Assembly: GCF_014252035.1 (NCBI RefSeq)
Contig: NZ_CP059207.1
Coordinates: forward strand, 62,001 to 126,000
Reading direction: 5' to 3'
Length of the DNA stretch: 64,000 nucleotides
From: Blattabacterium cuenoti
GTDB lineage: Bacteria > Bacteroidota > Bacteroidia > Flavobacteriales > Blattabacteriaceae
Position numbers and translations under genes: made by a program. Positions 45,602 to 55,613 of the stretch are shown in pieces; position 1 is the stretch's first letter, and each line of letters opens with the position of its first letter. The notes beneath the pieces were generated by a model, which was not told the origin of the DNA, did not search any database, and saw only the letters and a program-made list of their open reading frames with translations.

Positions 45602-46993
45602 TTATATCATTTTAGATGGGTCTACTATTTTTTCAAATTCTTCAGTAGTTAAATATCCTAATCTAACAGCTTCTTCTTTTAATGTTGTATTTCTTTTATA
45701 GGCTGATTTTACTATATTTGCTGATTTTTCATAACCAATATGAGTATTTAACACAGTAACTAACATCAAAGATTTATCTAATAATTCTTTTATTTTTAAA
45801 TAATTTGGTTTAATTCCTTCTACACATAATGAAGAAAAAGATTTGCAAGAATCTGCAATAAGATTAGAAGATTGTAATAAATTATAACTCATTAATGGTT
45901 TAGAAACATTTAATTCGTAATTTCCGGAAGAATTTGCCACTGAAATAGTTATATCATTTCCTATAATTTGTGTGCAAACCATGATAATAGATTCACATTG
46001 TGTAGGATTTATTTTACCAGGCATAATAGAAGATCCAGGTTCATTTTCTGGAATAAAAATTTCTCCAATTCCTGATCTTGGCCCAGAAGATAAAAATCGT
46101 ATATCATTCGATATTTTTATCAAAGATACTGCAATTTGTTTAATTGCACCATGAGATTCTACCATTGCATCATGAGATGCTAAAGATGAAAACTTATTAC
46201 TTGATGCTTTAAAGGGATATCCTGTATATTTACTTATATATTCTGTAACTTTGACATCATATCCTTTTGGAGAATTTAAACCCGTACCTACTGCTGTTCC
46301 TCCTATAGCTAACTCAGAAAGAGAATATAAAGTTTTTTCAACAGAATTTAATCCATGATTTATCTGAGATACATAGCCTGAAAATTCTTGTCCTAACGTT
46401 ATAGGTGTAGCATCCATAAGATGAGTTCTTCCTATTTTTATAATATTTCGAAATAATTTCGCTTTTTTTTCTAGAGAATCTCTTAATTTTCTAATAGCAG
46501 GAATAGTTTTTTCTACTAATTTTTTATAACAAGCTATGTACATTGCAGTGGAAAAAGTATCGTTGGATGATTGAGACATATTAACATCATCATTAGGATG
46601 AATATAAGATTTACTTATCCCAAGTTTTCCACCTGTTAAAACATGAGATCTATTTGATATAACTTCATTAACATTCATATTCGTGTGAGTTCCAGATCCA
46701 GTTTGCCATATAACTAAAGGAAAATGATCATCCAATTTACCACTTATAATTTCATCACAAACTTTCTCTATCAAATCTTTTTTTTTTTTAGATAAAATAC
46801 CAAAATAAAAATTAGCATAAGCTGTAGCTTTTTTCAGAATACCAAAAGAACGAATAATTTCTATTGGAATACTGCTTTTTCTTCCTATCTTAAAATTATT
46901 CCTGGATCTTTCTGTTTGTGCTCCCCAATATTTATCAATAGGAACTTTAACTTCGCCTAAAGTATCTCTTTCTACTCTATATTTAGAAATCAT
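45602..46993 (-). CDS. fumC: Fumarate hydratase, class II
   Basis: The iron-independent fumarase of the TCA cycle. [33 protein letters not shown] and [15 protein letters not shown] (near residue 318, the superfamily signature) are present. [20 protein letters not shown] holds the active-site region. Length 463 is normal. A stand-alone gene in this window, converging on tatD. Confidence 0.95.
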   Translation of the reverse strand: MISKYRVERDTLGEVKVPIDKYWGAQTERSRNNFKIGRKSSIPIEIIRSFGILKKATAYANFYFGILSKKKKDLIEKVCDEIISGKLDDHFPLVIWQTGSGTHTNMNVNEVISNRSHVLTGGKLGISKSYIHPNDDVNMSQSSNDTFSTAMYIACYKKLVEKTIPAIRKLRDSLEKKAKLFRNIIKIGRTHLMDATPITLGQEFSGYVSQINHGLNSVEKTLYSLSELAIGGTAVGTGLNSPKGYDVKVTEYISKYTGYPFKASSNKFSSLASHDAMVESHGAIKQIAVSLIKISNDIRFLSSGPRSGIGEIFIPENEPGSSIMPGKINPTQCESIIMVCTQIIGNDITISVANSSGNYELNVSKPLMSYNLLQSSNLIADSCKSFSSLCVEGIKPNYLKIKELLDKSLMLVTVLNTHIGYEKSANIVKSAYKRNTTLKEEAVRLGYLTTEEFEKIVDPSKMI

Positions 46994-47037
46994 TTTGTAA
47001 TTTTTTTACGAAATTATATAAAAAAATCAAAATTTAT

Positions 47038-47184
47038 ATGATAATTAAACTTTTGGGATTTTTAATTTTTTTACTTACAACTATATCTGGTTTTTGGTGT
47101 ATATTATTTTTATCAGCTTTTAGTATTTATTGGGTTGTCAATTTTTTAATTGAAATTATAAAAAATTTTTTTAGAAAAAAATGA
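47038..47184 (+). CDS. 48-residue membrane peptide upstream of the ftsB-like gene
   Basis: ATG at 47038 opens a 48-codon frame whose stop overlaps the next gene's start (ATGA), implying translational coupling. The product is hydrophobic nearly throughout, MIIKLLGFLIFLLTTISGFW then a second stretch, ending in a basic tail KNFFRKK. One or two membrane helices are predicted. I recognise no family. The coupling makes it more credible than other short frames. Confidence 0.5.
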   Translation: MIIKLLGFLIFLLTTISGFWCILFLSAFSIYWVVNFLIEIIKNFFRKK

Positions 47185-47522
47185 AAAAAAAAAATATTCT
47201 ATTAAAGAATAAATATTTTTGGATCAGTTTATCATTTATTATATGGATCTCTTTTTTTGATACAAATTCTTTAATGTTGCATTGGAAACTAAAAAATAAC
47301 ATAAAAAAAATCACTATAGATAGAGATTTTATGAAAAAGAAAATTTCTTCGGAAGAAAATCATTTGAACAAACTTATAAAAAATTCTAAATATCTTGAAA
47401 AAATAGCTAGAGAAAAATTTCATATGAAAAAGGAAAATGAAGATCTATTTGTGATAGATAATGAAAATAAAATAAATATCTTTGAGGAAGATAATAAAAT
47501 TAATAGAATAAACGGTGACTAA
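47181..47522 (+). CDS. FtsB/DivIC-like septum formation initiator protein
   Basis: A 113-residue bitopic protein: a short basic cytoplasmic start, a membrane helix (about 14-32), then a coiled coil (about 40-80) with LKNNIKKITIDRDFMKKKI, and a closing ARE-KFHMKKENEDLFVIDN. The (A)RE.y.m.k.ge.v pattern is typical of FtsB/DivIC, which joins FtsL and FtsQ at the division site. Its end overlaps the convergent mnmG stop by 4 bases. Confidence 0.8.
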   Translation: MKKKNILLKNKYFWISLSFIIWISFFDTNSLMLHWKLKNNIKKITIDRDFMKKKISSEENHLNKLIKNSKYLEKIAREKFHMKKENEDLFVIDNENKINIFEEDNKINRINGD

Positions 47523-49402
47523 CCGTGTCCTATATGTATTAACAAAATAGTTAAATCTGAAGGTGTAACGCCACTTATTCTGGATGCCTGAGCTAATGTA
47601 AACGGACGATGATAATTTAATTTTTCTCTTGCTTCTAAGGATAAAGATTCCATATTTTTATAATCAAAATTATGTGGTAGGACAATATTCTCTAATTTTA
47701 ATAATTTTTTTGCATTCTTTTCTTCTCTATCTATATATCCTTTATATTTAATTCGAATAGAAACTTGTTCTAATATTTCTTGTGTAAATCTATTATTTTT
47801 TATTTTTTTCATTATAAATGGGATAGTTATAATATCCTTTAATTCAATATCAGAACGAGATAATATCGTTTCAATTTTTTTCTTATTGAATATTACTGGT
47901 GAACTCTTTTTATATAAAATAGGATTGATAATTTTTGGATCAATATTTTCTTTTTTAAAAAAAGAAAGACATTTATCTATTAAACATATTTTTTTATCGA
48001 CTAATTTCATATTTTTTTTTGAAATTAATCCTATACTATACCCTATATGGGTTAATCTTTCATCTGCATTGTCTTGTCGTAACAACATTCTATATTCAGC
48101 TCTTGAAGTGAACATTCTATATGGTTCTGTTGTTCCTTTTGTAATTAAATCATCTATTAATACTCCAATATAAGCTTGATTTCTTTTAAGGATCAAAGAA
48201 GATTTATTATTAATTTTCATATGTGCATTAATTCCTGCAATTAATCCTTGTGCGGCGGCTTCTTCATATCCTGTAGTTCCGTTAATTTGACCAGCAAAAA
48301 AAAGATTTTCTATAAATTTACTCTCTAAAGTCGGTTGTAATTGATTTGGAGGGAAATAATCATATTCAATAGCATATCCAGGTTTTAGTATTTTCACATT
48401 TTTAAATCCGTCTACATTTTTTAATGTATGATATTGTATTCTTTCCGGAAAAGATGTAGAAAATCCGTTGACATATACTTCATTTGTATTCCATCCTTCA
48501 GGTTCCAAAAAAATAGGATGTTCTTTTTTATCAGAAAATCTATATATTTTTTCTTCTATAGAAGGACAATATCTTGGACTTGATCCTTTAATAGAATTAG
48601 AAAATATTGGTGAATACATAATATTATTTCTAATCAAATCATGTACTACATGATTTGTATAAGCGATATAACATTTAATTTGTTTTTTTAGTTTTTTCGT
48701 TTTATAAAAAAAAGAAAATTTTTTGGGATCTATATCTCCTTCTTGAGGTTTCATTTTATGATAGTCTAAAGATCGTCCATCTACTCTAGGAGATGTTCCA
48801 GTTTTCATTCTACCAAATTTTAATCCAAAAATGTTAACAAGCTGTTCAGTAATCCCTTTAACTTTTTTTTCTGCAATTCTTCCTCCATCAAATTTTTTTC
48901 TACCAATATGAATTTTTCCATTCAAAAATGTTCCATTTGTTAATATTACACTATGAGCTTTAATTTTGACACCTAAAGTAGTTATAACCCCATGAACTTT
49001 ATAATTTTTTATGATTAAGGAAGTAACAGTATCTTGATATAAATCCAACTTTTTTCTTTTATCTAAAAAAAATCTCCAAAAATTAGAATATAACTTTCTA
49101 TCACATTGAGCTCTAGGACTCCACATAGCTGGTCCCTTAGATTTATTTAACATTCTAAACTGAATTGTGCTATAATCAGTTATTATAGCTGAAAAACCTC
49201 CTAAAGCATCTATTTCTCTAATGATCTGTCCTTTTGCAATACCTCCTAATGCTGGATTACAAGATAACTGTCCTATTGTATGAAAATTTGTAGTAATTAG
49301 TAAAGTTTTTGAACCCATTTTAGAAGATGCGCATGCTGCTTCTGATCCAGCATGACCTCCTCCAACTATAATTATATCATATATATTTGAATCTGACAAC
49401 AT
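47519..49402 (-). CDS. mnmG: tRNA uridine-5-carboxymethylaminomethyl modification enzyme MnmG
   Basis: MnmG (GidA), with MnmE, modifies U34 of several tRNAs. It has FAD-binding VGGGHAGSEAA near residue 13, GQLSCNPALGGIAKG near 43, FGRMKTGTSPRVDGRS, and a C-terminal helical domain ending PSDLTILLIHIGHG. Cys in SPRYCPSIEEKI is conserved. Length 627 is normal. mnmA, acting on the same wobble base, is elsewhere in this window. Confidence 0.95.
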   Translation of the reverse strand: MLSDSNIYDIIIVGGGHAGSEAACASSKMGSKTLLITTNFHTIGQLSCNPALGGIAKGQIIREIDALGGFSAIITDYSTIQFRMLNKSKGPAMWSPRAQCDRKLYSNFWRFFLDKRKKLDLYQDTVTSLIIKNYKVHGVITTLGVKIKAHSVILTNGTFLNGKIHIGRKKFDGGRIAEKKVKGITEQLVNIFGLKFGRMKTGTSPRVDGRSLDYHKMKPQEGDIDPKKFSFFYKTKKLKKQIKCYIAYTNHVVHDLIRNNIMYSPIFSNSIKGSSPRYCPSIEEKIYRFSDKKEHPIFLEPEGWNTNEVYVNGFSTSFPERIQYHTLKNVDGFKNVKILKPGYAIEYDYFPPNQLQPTLESKFIENLFFAGQINGTTGYEEAAAQGLIAGINAHMKINNKSSLILKRNQAYIGVLIDDLITKGTTEPYRMFTSRAEYRMLLRQDNADERLTHIGYSIGLISKKNMKLVDKKICLIDKCLSFFKKENIDPKIINPILYKKSSPVIFNKKKIETILSRSDIELKDIITIPFIMKKIKNNRFTQEILEQVSIRIKYKGYIDREEKNAKKLLKLENIVLPHNFDYKNMESLSLEAREKLNYHRPFTLAQASRISGVTPSDLTILLIHIGHG

Positions 49403-49413
49403 GATATATTTTA

Positions 49414-49848
49414 TTAATAAAGTTGAAACAACAAATCTAAATAAAAATTTTCTTTTCTATTCATTAATTCTCTATCTTCTATTCTATGATCATCATATCC
49501 TATCAAATGTAGAAATCCATGTATCATTACACGTTTTAACTCAATTAAAAAAAATTCATTCCATTTATTAGAATTTTCTATAATTCTATCTACACTAATA
49601 TAAATATCTCCTAGTATAGAAAATTTAGAATTTATTTCCATCGAAAAATTAAAAGTAATAACATCTGTATAAAAATTTTTTTTTAGATATTTTTTATTCA
49701 TTTTTAAAATGAAATCATCATTGCAAAAAATGTAGTTAATATTATTTATATTATATCCTTCATTATCTGATATTAAATTCATTTTTTTGATGAATAAAGA
49801 TTCATTTTCTATACGAAAATTTTTTACTTCGTAGAAAATATTAATCAT
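49414..49848 (-). CDS. ybeY: rRNA maturation endoribonuclease YbeY
   Basis: A single-strand RNase acting in 16S rRNA processing and quality control. The metal motif is HGFLHLIGYDDHRIEDRELM near residues 113-132, with two His and a following acidic or His ligand. NYIFCNDDFILKMNKKYL and TDVITFNFS are also family features. The frame extends to 49917, but ATG 49848 (MINIFYEVKN) avoids overlap with pssA on the other strand and gives a normal 144 residues. Confidence 0.9.
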   Translation of the reverse strand: MINIFYEVKNFRIENESLFIKKMNLISDNEGYNINNINYIFCNDDFILKMNKKYLKKNFYTDVITFNFSMEINSKFSILGDIYISVDRIIENSNKWNEFFLIELKRVMIHGFLHLIGYDDHRIEDRELMNRKENFYLDLLFQLY

Positions 49849-49867
49849 ATTATTAAATTTTTTCGTT

Positions 49868-50545
49868 TTGCTAAAAAAAATAAAAGGAGAAATTCCAAAC
49901 ATTTTAACATTATTCAATTTATTTTTTGGTAGTATTTCTATAATATTCTTATTTTCAGAAAATTTTATTCATTACAACATATGTATTTTAATTTCAATAA
50001 TTTTTGATTACTTAGATGGATTTACTTCAAGAATTATGAAAAAAAAAAGTAATATTGGAAGAGAGCTGGATTCTCTCGCAGACATGGTATCTTTTGGATT
50101 AACACCATCCATTTCAATGTTTTTGATTTTGAAAAAATCGAATATTCCATTTATTGGATTTTTTTCTTTTTTAATTTCTATTTTTTCTGCATATCGTCTC
50201 GCAAAATTTAACATTAATAAAAAAAAAATTGGATTAACAACAACAATAAATGCTTTATTTTTTTCTTCATTATCAGTAATTTTACAAAAAAGTAAATTAA
50301 ATGAATATCTAATATTATTTCTTATTTTTTGCTCTTGTTATCTATTAATTTCTGAAATAAATATGTTATCAATGAATTTTAACGGATATACATGGAAAAA
50401 TAATAAAAAACGATACATATTTTTATTGATTAGTATTTTTCTTTTATTAACTTTACATACGGTTGCTATACCATGTATTATCATTTTATATATAACAATT
50501 TCAATTTATTATAAAATCATGAAAAATTCATATTTAAAAAAATGA
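49868..50545 (+). CDS. pssA: CDP-diacylglycerol-serine O-phosphatidyltransferase
   Basis: Makes phosphatidylserine, the precursor of phosphatidylethanolamine, in the inner membrane. The CDP-alcohol phosphotransferase motif D-x2-DG-x2-xR-x8-G-x3-D-x3-D appears as DYLDGFTSR...G...D...D near residues 42-67, with Ser in place of the usual Ala before Arg. Six to seven hydrophobic segments. 225 residues. The stop overlaps the next start (ATGA). Confidence 0.9.
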   Translation: MLKKIKGEIPNILTLFNLFFGSISIIFLFSENFIHYNICILISIIFDYLDGFTSRIMKKKSNIGRELDSLADMVSFGLTPSISMFLILKKSNIPFIGFFSFLISIFSAYRLAKFNINKKKIGLTTTINALFFSSLSVILQKSKLNEYLILFLIFCSCYLLISEINMLSMNFNGYTWKNNKKRYIFLLISIFLLLTLHTVAIPCIIILYITISIYYKIMKNSYLKK

Positions 50546-51309
50546 AATTAAAATTACATCGTCCTATTTGTTTTTTTGACATAGAAGCTACAGGAATAAA
50601 CATTGGAAGGGATAGGATAATAGAAATATCCATATTAAAAGTATTTCCCAATGGAAATCAAGAAGATAAAACTTGGCTCGTTTATCCGGAAATACCTATT
50701 CCTCCACAATCAACAGCTATACATGGAATCAAAAATGAAGATGTTGCAGGGAAACTTAGATTCAAAGATATAGCTATTTTTATATTGAAAATGATAGAAA
50801 ATGCAGATTTAGCAGGATATAATTCTAACAGATTTGATATACCTATTTTAGCAGAAGAAATGCTAAGAGCAGGAATGTCTTTTGACATAAAAAAACATAA
50901 AACCATAGATGTTCAAGTTATTTTTCATAAAATGGAGCCTAGAACTCTTTCCGCTGCATATAAATATTATTGCAAAAAAAATTTATTGAAAGCTCATAGT
51001 TCAAAAGCTGATGTTTTTGCTACTTATGAAATATTGTTAGCTCAATTAGATAAATATAAAAATTTAAAAAAAGATGTAAAAAGTCTAAATCAATTTTCTA
51101 ATCAAAAAAAAATAGCAGATCTTGCTGGATTTATAAAAATGGATGAAGAAGGAAATGAAATATTTAATTTTGGAAAATATAAAGGAGAAAAAGTATTAGA
51201 AATATTCGAAAAAGATCCAAACTACTATGGATGGATACAAAACTCTGACTTTCCACTATATACAAAAAAAATATTAACCAATGTGAAACTAAAAAAATTT
51301 AACAAATAA
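50542..51309 (+). CDS. 3'-5' exonuclease, DnaQ family
   Basis: An RNase H-fold exonuclease with ExoI FFDIEATGINIGRDRIIEI, ExoII YNSNRFDIPILAEE and ExoIII HSSKADVFATYEIL, so the DEDDh residues are in place. The last 80 residues contain FNFGKYKGEKVLEIFEKDPNYYGWI, a small accessory domain often seen in Bacteroidetes members. It may be the proofreading subunit or a repair exonuclease, since no polymerase gene is adjacent. Starts within the pssA stop. Confidence 0.88.
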   Translation: MKLKLHRPICFFDIEATGINIGRDRIIEISILKVFPNGNQEDKTWLVYPEIPIPPQSTAIHGIKNEDVAGKLRFKDIAIFILKMIENADLAGYNSNRFDIPILAEEMLRAGMSFDIKKHKTIDVQVIFHKMEPRTLSAAYKYYCKKNLLKAHSSKADVFATYEILLAQLDKYKNLKKDVKSLNQFSNQKKIADLAGFIKMDEEGNEIFNFGKYKGEKVLEIFEKDPNYYGWIQNSDFPLYTKKILTNVKLKKFNK

Positions 51310-51319
51310 ATTAATTTAT

Positions 51320-53158
51320 TCAAACAAAAAGATCTTTCAATTTTTTAGATATAAAAGTATCTAAATGTTTTCCATGCAGTAAGTTTTTTGATAAAAGTGT
51401 TAAATTTATAGCTTCTTGTACGATATTTTTTACTTTTTCTTTAGATTTTTCTTCTAATATTTTTTTCATTAACATATGATTAGTATTAACTATTAACTCA
51501 CAATGTTCATATTTTTCTTTTTCTGTTACATCTTTTTCTATGAAACTCATCTCTTTCATTCTTCTTAAGAACTCTGGAAAAACGATTAAAAACGGATCAT
51601 CATTTTTAGACAAGTTTTCTAGCTTAACAACAGAAAAATTCATATTTTCTATTAAATTATTTTTAATATGATTTTCTAGATCTTTTTTCTGTTGTTCTGA
51701 TAAATCAGAATGACTATCTATTTTTTTACTATCTATCAGATTATCAATATGATCTGAATCTACTCTAACAAAACAAATATCTTTATAATATTCTTCTAAT
51801 TTTTGTATTAAATGAACGGAAAGAGGGCTATCCAAAATCAAAACTTCATAATTCCTATCTAATGCTTTTTTAACAGATGTATACTGTTCTTCTTTATTAG
51901 AAGAATATAGATAAACAATTTTTCCTTCTTTATTTCTCTGAAAATCCTTTACTTTTTCTTTCAACTCTTCTAAGGAATAGAATATATTATTTACATTAGG
52001 AATGATGTAAAAATCTTTGCATCTATCAAAAAAATTTTGAACACTGATCATTCCATATTCAACAATAATTTTTATGTCATCCCATTTTTTTTGAAAATCA
52101 TTTCTATCATTTTTAAACATGTAACTTAACTTATCTGAAACTTTTCTTGTTATATATTTTGATATATTCCTAACAGACGAATTAGTTTGCAAATAAGATC
52201 TTGATACATTAAGAGGTATATCAGGAGAGTCTATTACTCCTCTTAATAAACTCAGAAAATCAGGAACTACTCCTTCTAAATTATCTGTAATATAAACTTG
52301 GTTTTGATACAAATGTATTTTATCCTTTTGAAGATCTATTTTTTTTTCTATTTTTGGAAAAAATAAAATACCCGTTAGATTAAAAGGATGATCTATGTTT
52401 AGATGTACCCAAAATAAAGGTTTTTCTAATTGATTAGGATATAATTCTTGATAAAAATTTGAATAATCTATATCCCTTAAATCTGTAGGATTTTTTTTCC
52501 AAGCAGGAAAAGTGTTATTGACAATGATGTTTTTATTTTCCTTATGACTTAAGAAAATCTTCACAGGCATAAATTTACAATACTTTTTCAATAATTTAAT
52601 AATCCTGTCATATTCTAAATATTCTTTACTATCCTCATTAATAAATAAGATAATTTCTGTTCCCCTATCTATTTTTTCAATTTCTTTCATCCTAAAATTA
52701 GGACTACCCTCACAAGACCAAAATATAGATGAAAAATCTTTTTGATAAGATTGTGTAAAAATTTCAACTCTATCGGCCACCATAAAAGAAGAATAAAAAC
52801 CTAAACCAAAATGCCCAATAATATTAGAAGAATTATCAGTTTTATATTTTTTAATAAATTCTTCTGCTCCAGAAAAAGCTATTTGATTAATATATTTTTC
52901 TACTTCTTCTTTTGTCATTCCAATTCCATTATCTCTAATATGGATAGATTTATTCTTTTCATCTATTAAAATATTAATCTTAAGATCATTTATAACATGA
53001 TCAATTTTTCCTAATTTAATTAAAGTTTTAAGTTTTAAAACTGCATCTGTAGCGTTAGATACAAGTTCCCGTAAAAAAACTTCTTGATCAGAATAAAGAA
53101 ACTTTTTGATTATAGGAAAAATATTATCCGTAGTAACACTAATTTTATTTTTTTCCAT
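51320..53158 (-). CDS. htpG: Molecular chaperone HtpG (Hsp90)
   Basis: The N-terminal GHKL ATPase shows FLRELVSNATDAVLKL near residue 30, IHIRDNGIGMTKEEV near 73 and IGHFGLGFYSSFMVAD near 113. The middle domain has GVVDSPDIPLNVSRSYLQ-like sequence (GVIDSPDIPLNVSRSYL). Length 612 is typical of bacterial HtpG. The 106-base upstream spacer holds a 6-bp inverted repeat (53207-53225) but no recognised heat-shock element. Confidence 0.95.
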   Translation of the reverse strand: MEKNKISVTTDNIFPIIKKFLYSDQEVFLRELVSNATDAVLKLKTLIKLGKIDHVINDLKINILIDEKNKSIHIRDNGIGMTKEEVEKYINQIAFSGAEEFIKKYKTDNSSNIIGHFGLGFYSSFMVADRVEIFTQSYQKDFSSIFWSCEGSPNFRMKEIEKIDRGTEIILFINEDSKEYLEYDRIIKLLKKYCKFMPVKIFLSHKENKNIIVNNTFPAWKKNPTDLRDIDYSNFYQELYPNQLEKPLFWVHLNIDHPFNLTGILFFPKIEKKIDLQKDKIHLYQNQVYITDNLEGVVPDFLSLLRGVIDSPDIPLNVSRSYLQTNSSVRNISKYITRKVSDKLSYMFKNDRNDFQKKWDDIKIIVEYGMISVQNFFDRCKDFYIIPNVNNIFYSLEELKEKVKDFQRNKEGKIVYLYSSNKEEQYTSVKKALDRNYEVLILDSPLSVHLIQKLEEYYKDICFVRVDSDHIDNLIDSKKIDSHSDLSEQQKKDLENHIKNNLIENMNFSVVKLENLSKNDDPFLIVFPEFLRRMKEMSFIEKDVTEKEKYEHCELIVNTNHMLMKKILEEKSKEKVKNIVQEAINLTLLSKNLLHGKHLDTFISKKLKDLFV

Positions 53159-53264
53159 AAATAAAAACTATTTTGATAGATATGATCCAATAAAATAAAT
53201 ATTCAAATATTGTACCAACCAATATGGTGATAGTCATTTTGACATATTATTATTTTATTAAATT

Positions 53265-54206
53265 TTATTGAAAAAGAGAATTAATAAATTCTATTTCATC
53301 AAATTTTTTTAAATCTTTTATGGTCTCTCCTATTCCTATATATTTTATTGGAATTTTAAATTGATCCATAATACCTATTATTACACCACCTTTTGCTGTT
53401 CCTTCTATTTTTGTTAAAATAATGGAAGAAATTTTAACAAATGAAATAAATTTTTTTACTTGTTCAAAAGCATTTTGACCGGTAGAAGCATCCAAAATAA
53501 GCATGATTTCATGAGGAGATTCAGGTATGATTTTTTTCATAACTCTACTTATTTTTGAAAGCTCTTCCATCAGACTAACACGATTTTGTAATCTACCTGC
53601 TGTATCAATTAATACTACATCTTTATTTTTCGATTTTGCAGATTGTAATGTGTCATAAGATACAGAAGCTGGATCTGCATTTATATGTTGTTTAATTAAA
53701 GGAACTTCAGCTTTATTTGACCATATTTCCAATTGGTTAATTGCTGCTGCTCTAAATGTATCTGCAGCTCCAATTATTGGAGATAAACCTTTTTTTTTAA
53801 ATAAAAACGCTAATTTACCAATTGTAGTTGTTTTTCCTACGCCATTTACTCCTACCACCATAATGACATATGGTTTTTTACTGTAATTTTTTATTGTTTT
53901 TTCTAAATCATTTTTATCAACTCCTATAAAAAAATTATTGATTTCTTTTTTCAGAAGATTATATAAATCCTTTGTATATTTATAACCATTACTTTTAATT
54001 GTATTTTCTAAATTATTTATAATTTTTATGGTAGTTTTTGTACCTACATCTGCTGATAACAATAAATTCTCTATTTGGTCTAAAACTCCTATATCAATTG
54101 ATTTTTTTAAAAAAATGATATTTTTTATTTTTGAAAAAAAAGATTCTCTCGTTATTTTTAATTCATCATCAAAAGTTTCTTTTTTCTTTTTTTTTAGAAA
54201 AAACAT
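53265..54206 (-). CDS. ftsY: Signal recognition particle receptor FtsY
   Basis: SRP-receptor GTPase that docks ribosome-nascent chains at the membrane. A short basic N-terminus (KKKKKETFDDE) replaces the long acidic domain of E. coli. The G domain has GVNGVGKTTTIGKLA near residue 119, DTFRAAAINQLEIW, DTAGRLQNR near 200 and TKIEGTAKGG near 265. Length 313 is usual in Bacteroidetes. Last gene of rpmB-rpmG-DUF4295-ftsY. Confidence 0.95.
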   Translation of the reverse strand: MFFLKKKKKETFDDELKITRESFFSKIKNIIFLKKSIDIGVLDQIENLLLSADVGTKTTIKIINNLENTIKSNGYKYTKDLYNLLKKEINNFFIGVDKNDLEKTIKNYSKKPYVIMVVGVNGVGKTTTIGKLAFLFKKKGLSPIIGAADTFRAAAINQLEIWSNKAEVPLIKQHINADPASVSYDTLQSAKSKNKDVVLIDTAGRLQNRVSLMEELSKISRVMKKIIPESPHEIMLILDASTGQNAFEQVKKFISFVKISSIILTKIEGTAKGGVIIGIMDQFKIPIKYIGIGETIKDLKKFDEIEFINSLFQ

Positions 54207-54212
54207 GAATAA

Positions 54213-54371
54213 TTACTTTATTTTAAAAAAATTTTTTACTTTTTCAAAAGTAATCATTTTATCTTCAAAAGCATAAGAATCATACTTTTTTGATTTTTTT
54301 ACTATTCTAATGGCTAAAACCATTTTTTTTGATTCTATTTTTTTTTTGTTATTTACAATTTTTTTAGACAT
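54213..54371 (-). CDS. DUF4295 family small basic protein
   Basis: A 52-codon frame, ATG at 54369-54371, between rpmG and ftsY. The product starts MSKKIVNNKKKIESKKMVLA and continues to a conserved-looking KKYDSYAFEDKMITFEKVK. A protein of this size and charge, DUF4295, sits in this place in Bacteroidetes and is suspected to act with the ribosome. Function is not known. It ends 7 bases before ftsY. Confidence 0.82.
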   Translation of the reverse strand: MSKKIVNNKKKIESKKMVLAIRIVKKSKKYDSYAFEDKMITFEKVKNFFKIK

Positions 54372-54395
54372 ATTTTTTTGTAATGTAATTTTTAA

Positions 54396-54584
54396 TTAAT
54401 TTCCTTTAATTTCCTTATGTATAGTATACTTTTTTAAAATTGAATTATATTTTCTCAATTTCATTCTATTCGGAGTATTTTTCTTATTTTTAATAGTTAT
54501 ATATCTAGAAGTACCAGGTAATCCACTTTTTCTATGTTCAGAGCATTCTAAAATAACTTGTATTCTATTTCCTTTTTTTGCCAT
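54396..54584 (-). CDS. rpmG: 50S ribosomal protein bL33
   Basis: [21 protein letters not shown] and [22 protein letters not shown] are the L33 pattern. Only one Cys is present, so this is the zinc-free form. 62 residues. The start overlaps the rpmB 3' end by 20 bases. Confidence 0.94.
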   Translation of the reverse strand: MAKKGNRIQVILECSEHRKSGLPGTSRYITIKNKKNTPNRMKLRKYNSILKKYTIHKEIKGN

Positions 54585-54828
54585 AACAATCTGATAACTT
54601 TTTCAGTTTACGTTGATATTTACTTAATGCTTTCTCAATTCCCATTTTATTAATGATTCTAATAGCATTAGCACATACTTTTAAAGTAATCCATTTATTT
54701 TCTTTTATTAAAAAAAAACGTTTTTTACATAAATTAATGTTGAAACGTCGTTTTGTTTTATTACTAGCATGAGAGACTTTATTACCAAACATAACTCTCT
54801 TTCCTGTCAACTCACAAACTTTTGACAT
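54565..54828 (-). CDS. rpmB: 50S ribosomal protein bL28
   Basis: [21 protein letters not shown] followed by [17 protein letters not shown] is diagnostic for L28. An 87-residue length fits the slightly extended Bacteroidetes form. First gene of rpmB-rpmG-DUF4295-ftsY. Its 3' end runs 20 bases into rpmG, an unusually long overlap. Confidence 0.94.
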   Translation of the reverse strand: MSKVCELTGKRVMFGNKVSHASNKTKRRFNINLCKKRFFLIKENKWITLKVCANAIRIINKMGIEKALSKYQRKLKKLSDCYGKKRK

Positions 54829-54899
54829 AATACTTTATTTTTACTAAATTGCTAAACAATTCTTTCCAATAAAGATATCAATAATTTCTTAATATTTCA

Positions 54900-55613
54900 A
54901 TGTCAGGACATAGTAAATGGTCAAACATACAACATAGAAAATCTACTAAAGATTTTAGAAAATCTAAAATTTTCTCCAAGATGATTAAAGATATTTCCAT
55001 AGCTGTTAAAGAATCAGGAAAAAATTCCTTTCGATTAAGAAATGCTATCGCTAATGCAAAATCGTTCAACGTACCTAAAAATTCTATAGAAAAAGCTATA
55101 GAAAAAGCTCTACAAGTTAAAAAAAATAATTATAGAAATATGACCATAGAAGGACGTCTTCATGGTATTAGTATGATGATAGAATGTATGACTGATAATA
55201 ATGTTAGAACAATATCTAACATAAGATCACTCATTCATAAAAATGGAGGTAGGTTATGTAAACATGGAGAATTATCTCATTTATTTCAAAAAATAGGATT
55301 TTTTGATATAAATATAAAAGATATTCACTATCCCATCGAAGATTTTGAACTGATGATTATAGATTTTGGAGCAAAAGATTTTATAAAAAATAACGAAACA
55401 ATATCCATATATACAGAGTTTGAAAACTTTGGATTTATGAAAAAAAATTTAGAAAAATTAGAACTATTTCATAGTTCAAAAATAAATTATATTCCAAATC
55501 TAACTAAAAATATTTCATATGATAAAAATAAAAAAGTACTGGATATAATAGAAAAATTAAAAAATAACGAAGATGTCGACAATGTTTATTGTGATTTAGA
55601 ATCAATAAAATAA
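54900..55613 (+). CDS. yebC: YebC/PmpR family translation or transcription factor
   Basis: MSGHSKWSNIQHRKSTKDF is the highly conserved start of the family. It is followed by NSFRLRNAIANAKSFNVPKNSIEKAIEKA and IECMTDNNVRTISNIRSLIHKNGG. 237 residues, normal. Members are described as regulators and as factors that relieve ribosome stalling. The stop codon shares its last base with the first helix of the RNase P RNA. Confidence 0.93.
   Translation: MSGHSKWSNIQHRKSTKDFRKSKIFSKMIKDISIAVKESGKNSFRLRNAIANAKSFNVPKNSIEKAIEKALQVKKNNYRNMTIEGRLHGISMMIECMTDNNVRTISNIRSLIHKNGGRLCKHGELSHLFQKIGFFDINIKDIHYPIEDFELMIIDFGAKDFIKNNETISIYTEFENFGFMKKNLEKLELFHSSKINYIPNLTKNISYDKNKKVLDIIEKLKNNEDVDNVYCDLESIK

Noticed and set aside
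53207..53225. Inverted repeat ATATTG/CAATAT upstream of htpG as a heat-shock operator
   Set aside because: Only 6-bp arms, no match to the grpE leader elements, and no promoter at a fitting distance.
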